Position numbers and translations under genes: made by a program. 64,000 bases of DNA. It comes from Actinomadura sp. K4S16. GTDB lineage: Bacteria > Actinomycetota > Actinomycetes > Streptosporangiales > Streptosporangiaceae. Of the stretch, positions 58,673 to 64,000 are shown one piece after another (positions within the stretch are counted from its first letter, which is position 1; every line of letters begins with the position of its first letter). The stretch is from NCBI RefSeq assembly GCF_008327685.1, contig NZ_BDDE01000034.1, positions 19,829 to 83,828 of the forward strand, written 5' to 3'. The notes below the pieces were generated by a model. It saw only the letters and a program-made list of their open reading frames with translations, ran no database searches and was not told the DNA's origin.

Positions 58673-60180
58673 CGGGGGGTCAGGCGGAAGACCCTCAGCT
58701 GCCGTTCCGTGCGCTCCACATAACGGTCGTAGACGGGCCAGACGGCGATGAGGCGAGGCCAGATCTCCTTGCGTTCGACGTCGTCCAGGAGGTGGGCGGT
58801 GACGGGGACGGAGCGGCCCTGGAAACTGACCTCGGCTTCCGGGTTCTTGAGGAGGTTGCCCGTCCAGGCGGGGTGCTTCTCGCGACCGAAATTGGAGCCG
58901 ACGACGTACCAGCCGCCCTCCCGGTCGGGCAGGCAGGCGAGCGGAGTCTGCCGGGGGAGCCCGCTGACGGCGCCGGTCGTCGTCAGCACGAGGCTGGGTA
59001 CGAGGAGCTGGCCGAGCAGGAGCCGTCCTCCGGTGAGCCTGTGCAGCGTCCGGTCGACGGGCGGGACCACCTTGGGCCCCACCTTGGAGAACCACTCGGA
59101 GCCCGAGACCCGGTGGAAGACGGGTCCGAACGTGCGCTGGACGAGTGTCGGCATCGGGGCCTCCTTGGCGGCGAGCCGTCCGGCCCGGCGCGGGTTCAGA
59201 TGTCCGCTCTCGGCCAGCCAGCGCAGGCCGTCGGCGACGGTCTCCTCGACGGGGCGCAGCGTGAGGCCGAGCGCGTCCAGGACGGGACGGTCGTCGGTCG
59301 GCACCAGCGTGACCATGAACTCGGCGGCGTCCCGGGTGAGCGGGTAGTCGAAGCGGCGGACGCGCTTGGCCGCGTCCAGGGCGGAGCCCAGCGCGAGCAT
59401 GGCGCGGCTGGGGACGCGGACGCGGCGGCACCGCACCCCGGTGAGCCGGTCGCACAGGTCGGCGTACTGCGGCCAGGTCAGGTAGTGGCCGCCGAGCACC
59501 CAGCGGCTCGGCCCCTGCCGGGCCTCCACGGAACGTGCCAACGCCTCGCCCAGGTCGCGGACGTCGAGGACCGAGACGCCGCCGCCCGGAAGCGGCCACA
59601 CCTTGCCGAGCGCGGCGGCGAGGCCCTCCATCAGCGCGTCCAGCGCCGGCTGGTTCGGGCCGCACACGCCGCCGGGGTAGACGATGGTGACCGGAGCGCC
59701 GTCCTCCTGGAGGCCGCGCACGTAGCGTTCGGCCGCGAGCTTGGACCTGCCGTAGTCGGTCCGCGGGTTCGCCAGGGCGTCGCCCGCGGTGATGACCGGG
59801 CCGGACGGCGGGACGAACACCGCGACCGTCGACACGTGGACCACCGGGGCCAGGCCCTGGGCGACGGCCCCGCCGACCACGTTGCGCGTGCCCTGGACGT
59901 TCACCTTCACGAGGTCGCCCGCGCCGCCGGTCACCCCGATCGCCGCGGCGGCGTGGATCGCGGCGTCGCAGCCCCGCAGCGCCTCGGCCACGCGGTCCTC
60001 GTCGAGCATGTCTCCGCGGACGAGCTCCACGTCCCGGGCGTCGACGCCCACCGCGCGCAGGACCTTCGCCGCCTTCTCCGGGTCGCGGACCAGCGCGCGC
60101 GGCCGGTGCCCGGCGTCGAGCAGGGCGCGCACGGCATGGGACCCGACGAATCCGGAGGCGCCGGTGACGAAGATCCGCAT
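58669..60180 (-). CDS. SDR-epimerase fused to F420-type nitroreductase domain
   Basis: A 503-aa fusion. Residues 1-335 are an extended SDR of the NAD-dependent epimerase type: MRIFVTGASGFVGSHAVRAL, VVHVSTVAVF, and TDYGRSKLAAERYVRGL with the YxxxK pair. The last ~165 residues match the deazaflavin-dependent nitroreductase (DDN/DUF385) domain: RTFGPVFHRV, VLTTTGAVSGLPRQTPLACL, GWYVVGSNFGREKHPAWTGN and LLKNPEAEVSF. TAGTTT (minus strand, 60192-60187) sits 6 nt before the ATG, suggesting a leaderless start. The two activities could act in sequence, reducing a double bond with F420H2 and then a carbonyl, but this is inference. Confidence 0.88.
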   Translation of the reverse strand: MRIFVTGASGFVGSHAVRALLDAGHRPRALVRDPEKAAKVLRAVGVDARDVELVRGDMLDEDRVAEALRGCDAAIHAAAAIGVTGGAGDLVKVNVQGTRNVVGGAVAQGLAPVVHVSTVAVFVPPSGPVITAGDALANPRTDYGRSKLAAERYVRGLQEDGAPVTIVYPGGVCGPNQPALDALMEGLAAALGKVWPLPGGGVSVLDVRDLGEALARSVEARQGPSRWVLGGHYLTWPQYADLCDRLTGVRCRRVRVPSRAMLALGSALDAAKRVRRFDYPLTRDAAEFMVTLVPTDDRPVLDALGLTLRPVEETVADGLRWLAESGHLNPRRAGRLAAKEAPMPTLVQRTFGPVFHRVSGSEWFSKVGPKVVPPVDRTLHRLTGGRLLLGQLLVPSLVLTTTGAVSGLPRQTPLACLPDREGGWYVVGSNFGREKHPAWTGNLLKNPEAEVSFQGRSVPVTAHLLDDVERKEIWPRLIAVWPVYDRYVERTERQLRVFRLTPR

Positions 60181-60350
60181 AGGGCAAAACTAGCGCTTGG
60201 TATGACCCCCGCGACAGCCGGAGTCCCGAGTACCCGGCCCGGTTTCGGACAACTCCATTACCGGAGAGGCGGACAGCCGGGGCGTTGACGCTTCTGGAAC
60301 GCTCCATCAGACTCGGTGTCTCCACCTGACGGCCGACCGGGAGGGGATCG

Positions 60351-61361
60351 ATGAGGATCGGACTGGCCGGCGCGGGGCGCATTGGTGCGCGCCACGCCGC
60401 CGCGCTGCGAGAGTTGCCCGAGGTGGAGGCGGTGGTCGTCGCGGACGCCGACCCGCGCCGCGCCCGCGACCTCGCCGCGCGACTGGGCGGGGGGCGGCCC
60501 GAGGTCACCGCCCTGGACGCCGTCGACGGCCTCTTCTCCGCCGGACTGGACGGCCTGGTCGTCGCGGCGGCCACGGACGCGCACGCGGGCCTGGTGGAGC
60601 GGGCCGTCGCCGCGCGAACTCCCGTCTTCTGCGAGAAACCGCTCGCTTCCGATCTAGATGGAACGTTCCAAATCGTCCATGCGGCCGCCGCCGCCGACGT
60701 GCCGGTGCAGGTCGGGTTCCAGCGCCGGTTCGACGCGGGGAACGCGGCGGCGCGCGAGGCCCTGGCGTCCGGACGGCTCGGCTGGCTGCACACCGTCCGG
60801 TCGTGCAGCTTCGACCCGGCGCCCCCGCCGGCCGAGTACGTCCCCGCGTCCGGCGGGCTGTTCCGCGACTGCCTCATCCACGACCTGGACCTCATCCGGT
60901 TCGTCACGGGCCGCGAGGTCGTCCGCGTGATGGCCGCCGGAGCCAACCGGGGCGACGACTTCTTCCGCGAGGCCGGCGACGTCGACACCGGCTCCGCGCT
61001 GCTCATCCTGGACGACGGGACGCTGGGCCAGGTCTCGGCCACCCGCTACAACGCCGCCGGATACGACGCCCGGCTGGAGCTGTTCGGGTCCAAGGACAGC
61101 GTCATCACCGGCCTGGACGATCGGACGCCCGCGACCGCGCTTCCGGACGGGGACCAGCCCAAGGCCCCCTACGCCGGTTTCATGGAGCGCTTCTCCGACG
61201 CCTACGACGCCGAGCTGCGGGCCTTCGCGGACGTCGTGGCGGGCCGCCGCGCCAACCCGTGCCCGCCGGAGGAGGCGCTGGAGGCGTTCTACCTCGCCGA
61301 AGCGTGCGAGCTGTCCATGCGGCAGGGCCGGATCGTCGGCGTCGAGGAGGTGCGGCGGTGA
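60351..61361 (+). CDS. iolG: Inositol 2-dehydrogenase-type oxidoreductase (Gfo/Idh/MocA)
   Basis: A 336-aa NAD-dependent sugar dehydrogenase. The Rossmann loop is RIGLAGAGRIGARHAAALRE, the EKP motif VFCEKPLASDLDG is at about residue 92, and DCLIHDLDLIRFVTGREVV holds the catalytic HD region. The first step of myo-inositol catabolism (to scyllo-inosose) fits because iolE, iolC and iolB follow directly. The Gfo/Idh family is broad, so the gene name rests partly on context. ATG with GGGAGGGG SD; its stop overlaps the next start (GTGA). Confidence 0.88.
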   Translation: MRIGLAGAGRIGARHAAALRELPEVEAVVVADADPRRARDLAARLGGGRPEVTALDAVDGLFSAGLDGLVVAAATDAHAGLVERAVAARTPVFCEKPLASDLDGTFQIVHAAAAADVPVQVGFQRRFDAGNAAAREALASGRLGWLHTVRSCSFDPAPPPAEYVPASGGLFRDCLIHDLDLIRFVTGREVVRVMAAGANRGDDFFREAGDVDTGSALLILDDGTLGQVSATRYNAAGYDARLELFGSKDSVITGLDDRTPATALPDGDQPKAPYAGFMERFSDAYDAELRAFADVVAGRRANPCPPEEALEAFYLAEACELSMRQGRIVGVEEVRR

Positions 61362-62209
61362 GGGTCGCCGGCGCCCCGATCTCCTGGGGCGTGTGCGAGG
61401 TGCCAGGCTGGGGCCACCAGATGGAACCGGGCCGAGTTCTCGCCGAGATGCACGACCTCGGTCTCGCGGCGACCGAGCTGGGGCCGGACGGCTTCCTCCC
61501 TAGGGCCGCGCAAGAGCGGAATGAACTGCTGGCCTCGTTCGGGTTGGGCCTTGTAGGGGCGTTCGTACCCGTCGTGCTGCACGACTCCGACTTCGACCCG
61601 ATGCCTCTGGTCGAGCGAGCCTTGGACGACATCGACGGCGTCCTCGTCTTGGCGGCCGCAACCGGCCTCGACGGGTATGACGAGCGTCCCGTCCTCGACA
61701 CCAAGGCGTGGTCGGTGCTGCTTGCGAACCTGGACGCGATCGCTGCGCGCGCCACCGCCCGCGGCAGGCTCGTCACGCTGCACCCGCACGTCGGAACGGT
61801 CGTGGAGCGGCGCGACGAGGTCGAACGCGTGCTGGGGGGATGCAGCATCCCCCTCTGCCTCGACACAGGCCACCTGCTGGTCGGCGGGACCGATCCGGTG
61901 TGGCTGGCGCGTTTCGCGGCGCCGCGCATAGCGCACGTCCATCTCAAGGACGTGGACGTGGAGCTCGCCCAACGGGTGCTCAAGGGCGGCGTCACGTACA
62001 CGAACGCGGTGCGGGACGGCTTGTACAGGCCGCTAGGGGAGGGCGACATCGACATCCCCGACATCATCCGCACCTTGGAGATCGCCGGTTACGAAGGCTG
62101 GTGGGTGATGGAGCAGGACACCGTCCTGACCGGCGAGCCCGCGCCGGGCGACGGGCCGTACGGCGACGTCCGCCGGAGCCTCGACTACCTCGCCGGGGTG
62201 GCCCGATGA
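61358..62209 (+). CDS. iolE: Inosose dehydratase-like TIM-barrel protein
   Basis: A 283-aa AP-endonuclease-2-like TIM barrel. APISWGVCEVPGWGHQMEPGRVLAEMHDLGL is the IolE N-terminus. TLHPHVGTVVERRDEVERVL, LCLDTGHLLVGG and VHLKDVD give the metal-binding Glu/Asp/His set. YEGWWVMEQDT near the end carries the last metal Glu. It would dehydrate scyllo-inosose to the dione. GTG 61358 overlaps the iolG stop; ATGA overlap with iolC. Confidence 0.92.
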   Translation: MRVAGAPISWGVCEVPGWGHQMEPGRVLAEMHDLGLAATELGPDGFLPRAAQERNELLASFGLGLVGAFVPVVLHDSDFDPMPLVERALDDIDGVLVLAAATGLDGYDERPVLDTKAWSVLLANLDAIAARATARGRLVTLHPHVGTVVERRDEVERVLGGCSIPLCLDTGHLLVGGTDPVWLARFAAPRIAHVHLKDVDVELAQRVLKGGVTYTNAVRDGLYRPLGEGDIDIPDIIRTLEIAGYEGWWVMEQDTVLTGEPAPGDGPYGDVRRSLDYLAGVAR

Positions 62210-63141
62210 CGTTCGACCTCATCACGATGGGGCGGGTCAGCGTCGACGTCTACCCGGACCAGGTGGGCACGCCGCTGGAGGACGTCGAATCGTTCGGCAA
62301 GTACCTCGGCGGCAGCCCGACCAACGTCGCCGTGGCGGCGGCCAGGTACGGCCGCAGCGCCGCCGTCATCACGCGGACGGGGGAGGACCCCTTCGGCCGG
62401 TTCGTCCACAAGGCGCTCCGCGGCTACGGCGTGGACGACCGGTACGTCACCGCCGTCCCCGGCCTGCCGACACCGCTGGCCTTCTGCGAGATCTTCCCGC
62501 CGGACGACTTCCCGCTGTACTTCTACCGCTACCCAAAGGCTCCCGACCTGGAGATCCGTCCGGACGAGCTGGACCTCGACGCGATCCGCTCGGCGCGCAT
62601 CGCCTGGGCCACGGTCACGGGCCTTTCGCAGGAGCCGAGCCGGGAGGCGACCCTGACCGCGCTGGGGGAGCACCCCGGGCAGACCGTCATCGACCTCGAC
62701 TACAGGCCGATGCTGTGGGAGGACCCCTCCGAGGCTCCGCACTGGGCCGGACTCGCCTTGGAACGGGCGACGGTCGCCGTCGGGAACCTGGAGGAGTGCG
62801 AGGTCGCCGTGGGGGAGCGGGAGCCGCATGCCGCCGCCCGCGCGATCCTGGCCCGCGGCCCGGAGCTCGCCATCGTGAAGATGGGCCCGGAAGGCGTCCT
62901 CGCCGCCACCGCCGACGAGGTGGTGGAGGTACCGCCGGTCAAGGTCGACGTGGTCAACGGACTAGGCGCCGGGGACGCGTTCGGCGGCGCCGTCTGCCAC
63001 GGGCTCCTCGCCGGCTGGGGCCTGCGGCGGCTCATCGAGTTCGCGGGCGCCGCAGGGGCGATCGTCGCGTCCCGCATCGCCTGCTCCGACGCGATGCCCA
63101 CCCAAGACGAGGTCGACGAACTGCTGAAGGAGCCGCGATGA
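62206..63141 (+). CDS. iolC: 5-dehydro-2-deoxygluconokinase
   Basis: A 311-aa PfkB-family sugar kinase. MGRVSVDVYPDQVGTPLEDV and FGKYLGGSPTNVAVAAARYG (PfkB-1, GG motif) are the IolC start. FPLYFYRYPKAPDLEI and VIDLDYRPMLW follow. PfkB-2 is NGLGAGDAFGGAVCHGLL, holding the catalytic Asp and anion hole. The product phosphorylates DKG in the inositol pathway. ATGA overlap with iolE and with iolB. Confidence 0.93.
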   Translation: MTFDLITMGRVSVDVYPDQVGTPLEDVESFGKYLGGSPTNVAVAAARYGRSAAVITRTGEDPFGRFVHKALRGYGVDDRYVTAVPGLPTPLAFCEIFPPDDFPLYFYRYPKAPDLEIRPDELDLDAIRSARIAWATVTGLSQEPSREATLTALGEHPGQTVIDLDYRPMLWEDPSEAPHWAGLALERATVAVGNLEECEVAVGEREPHAAARAILARGPELAIVKMGPEGVLAATADEVVEVPPVKVDVVNGLGAGDAFGGAVCHGLLAGWGLRRLIEFAGAAGAIVASRIACSDAMPTQDEVDELLKEPR

Positions 63142-63995
63142 AATACCACCTGCCCGCCGGAACCGCCGCGGAGGCCCCGTACGGGCTGGTCGTCACCCCC
63201 GAGTCGGCGGGGTGGGCGTACTCGTCGCTGCGGGTGCTGGAGCTCCCGGAAGGCGGGTCGCACGAGTTCGGCACCGGCGAGTTCGAGATGATCGTCTTGC
63301 CGCTGGCGGGGTCGTGCGTGGTCAAGTGCGACGGTGAGCGGTTCGGGCTTGAGGGCCGCGAGGACGTCTTCGCCCGGGTCAGCGACTTCGCCTACGTGCC
63401 GCGCGACGCGCGGGTGACGGTGCGGGGGCACGGGCGGTTCGCGCTGGCGGGCGCCCGGTGCGAGCGGCGGCTCGCGCCGCGCTACGGGCCCGCGGAGGCG
63501 GTTCCGGTCGAGCTGCGGGGCGCCGGGTCGGCGAGCCGGCAGGTCAACAACTTCGGGACGCCGGAGGGGTTCCCGTTCGCCGAGAAGCTGATCGCGTGCG
63601 AGGTGCTCACGCCGGCGGGCTGCTGGTCGTCGTTCCCGCCGCACAAGCACGACGAGCAGACGGCGGACGAGGCCGTCCTGGAGGAGATCTACTACTTCGA
63701 GGTCGCCCGGGACGGCATGGCCTACCAGCGCGTCTACGGGTCGCCGGGACGTCCGATCGACGTGCTGGCGGAGGTCCGCAGCGGCGACGCCGTGCTGATC
63801 CCGCACGGCTGGCACGGCCCGTCGATGGCTCCGCCGGGGCACGACCTGTACTACCTCAACGTGATGGCCGGGCCGTCGCCGGAACGCGCGTGGCGCATCT
63901 GCGACGACCCGGCGCACGCCTGGATCCGGGACACCTGGGAGGGGCAGCCGGTCGACCCGAGGCTGCCGCTCACCTCGGCGGAGGGACGTTCATGA
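63138..63995 (+). CDS. iolB: 5-deoxy-glucuronate isomerase
   Basis: A 285-aa cupin enzyme. Two cupin halves: EFGTGEFEMIVLPLAGSCVVKCDG and SSFPPHKHDEQT followed by LEEIYYFEVARDGMAYQRVY, the second giving the HxH-x4-E metal site, closed by LIPHGWHGPSMAPPGHDLYYLNVMAG. It isomerises 5-deoxyglucuronate to DKG. The stop codon TGA (63993-63995) overlaps the ATG of the next gene at 63992 in an ATGA. Confidence 0.94.
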   Translation: MKYHLPAGTAAEAPYGLVVTPESAGWAYSSLRVLELPEGGSHEFGTGEFEMIVLPLAGSCVVKCDGERFGLEGREDVFARVSDFAYVPRDARVTVRGHGRFALAGARCERRLAPRYGPAEAVPVELRGAGSASRQVNNFGTPEGFPFAEKLIACEVLTPAGCWSSFPPHKHDEQTADEAVLEEIYYFEVARDGMAYQRVYGSPGRPIDVLAEVRSGDAVLIPHGWHGPSMAPPGHDLYYLNVMAGPSPERAWRICDDPAHAWIRDTWEGQPVDPRLPLTSAEGRS

Positions 63996-64000
63996 GACTC
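63992..64000 (+). CDS. iolD: Start of next gene, probably iolD, cut by window edge
   Basis: Only ATG AGA CTC (Met-Arg-Leu) lies inside the window, with an SD-like GGAGGG about 8 nt upstream and an ATGA overlap with iolB. MRL- and the position after iolB fit the trihydroxycyclohexane-1,2-dione hydrolase gene, but this rests on operon order alone. Confidence 0.45.

Overview
The window is 64 kb of very GC-rich DNA (roughly 70-75 % G+C by eye) with dense genes, frequent GTG starts, ATGA/GTGA stop-start overlaps and many promoters that put a start codon 6-8 nt after a TANNNT -10 box. A WhiB regulator, an IdeR-type iron box, an HspR-type HAIR element, a complete sensor kinase/Roadblock/DUF742/GTPase 'conservon' and a deazaflavin-type nitroreductase domain all point to an actinomycete. 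A Thermomonosporaceae/Streptosporangiales genome (Actinomadura-like) is my guess from style, not something I can prove. I see no rRNA, tRNA, CRISPR array, prophage or insertion sequence. This looks like a chromosomal region.

Region by region. 0-4 kb: a phosphotriesterase-fold protein carrying an in-frame palindromic repeat insertion, a phosphoribosyltransferase, whiB, and a sucrase/ferredoxin-like protein behind an iron box. 4-8.5 kb: a glycerolipid block (glpD with tetR, divergent from an alkylglycerone-phosphate-synthase-like flavoprotein and a diacylglycerol kinase). 8.6-15.9 kb: a secreted micropeptide, a metallophosphoesterase, a DUF4234 membrane protein, a PolA-type polymerase, and an SGNH hydrolase/MFS exporter pair divergent from its own TetR regulator with two matching operators.

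15.9-25.8 kb is the most distinctive block. It is one minus-strand operon of ten genes made of two paralogous NitT/TauT-type ABC importers in tandem (each lipoprotein, two permeases, ATPase). A benzoylformate-decarboxylase-like ThDP enzyme sits inside the first unit and a PhzS-like flavin monooxygenase ends the second. Together they read as uptake plus decarboxylation and hydroxylation of small aromatic acids. 26.4-31.4 kb is the conservon (cvnABCD), followed by an SGNH hydrolase, a STAS protein, a 1203-aa protein with three AAA modules, an ABC exporter and an LCP cell-wall ligase (to 39.8 kb).

39.9-51.6 kb holds small conserved proteins, including two paralogous ~51-aa membrane micropeptides in tandem. 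It also has glutathione peroxidase, an SDR, Ogt, a SWIM zinc-finger/large HEAT-like pair, and a homocitrate/isopropylmalate-synthase-like enzyme divergent from a DNA-binding-domain/citrate synthase fusion with an AT-rich palindromic operator between them. A MarR-GNAT fusion with its own operator closes this part. 52-60 kb: an MFS exporter, a NAGPA-type protein, HAIR-controlled lon, a VanZ-like protein and an SDR-nitroreductase fusion. 60.3-64 kb: a tightly overlapped inositol catabolism operon iolG-iolE-iolC-iolB, with the first codons of the next gene (iolD by order) at the window edge.
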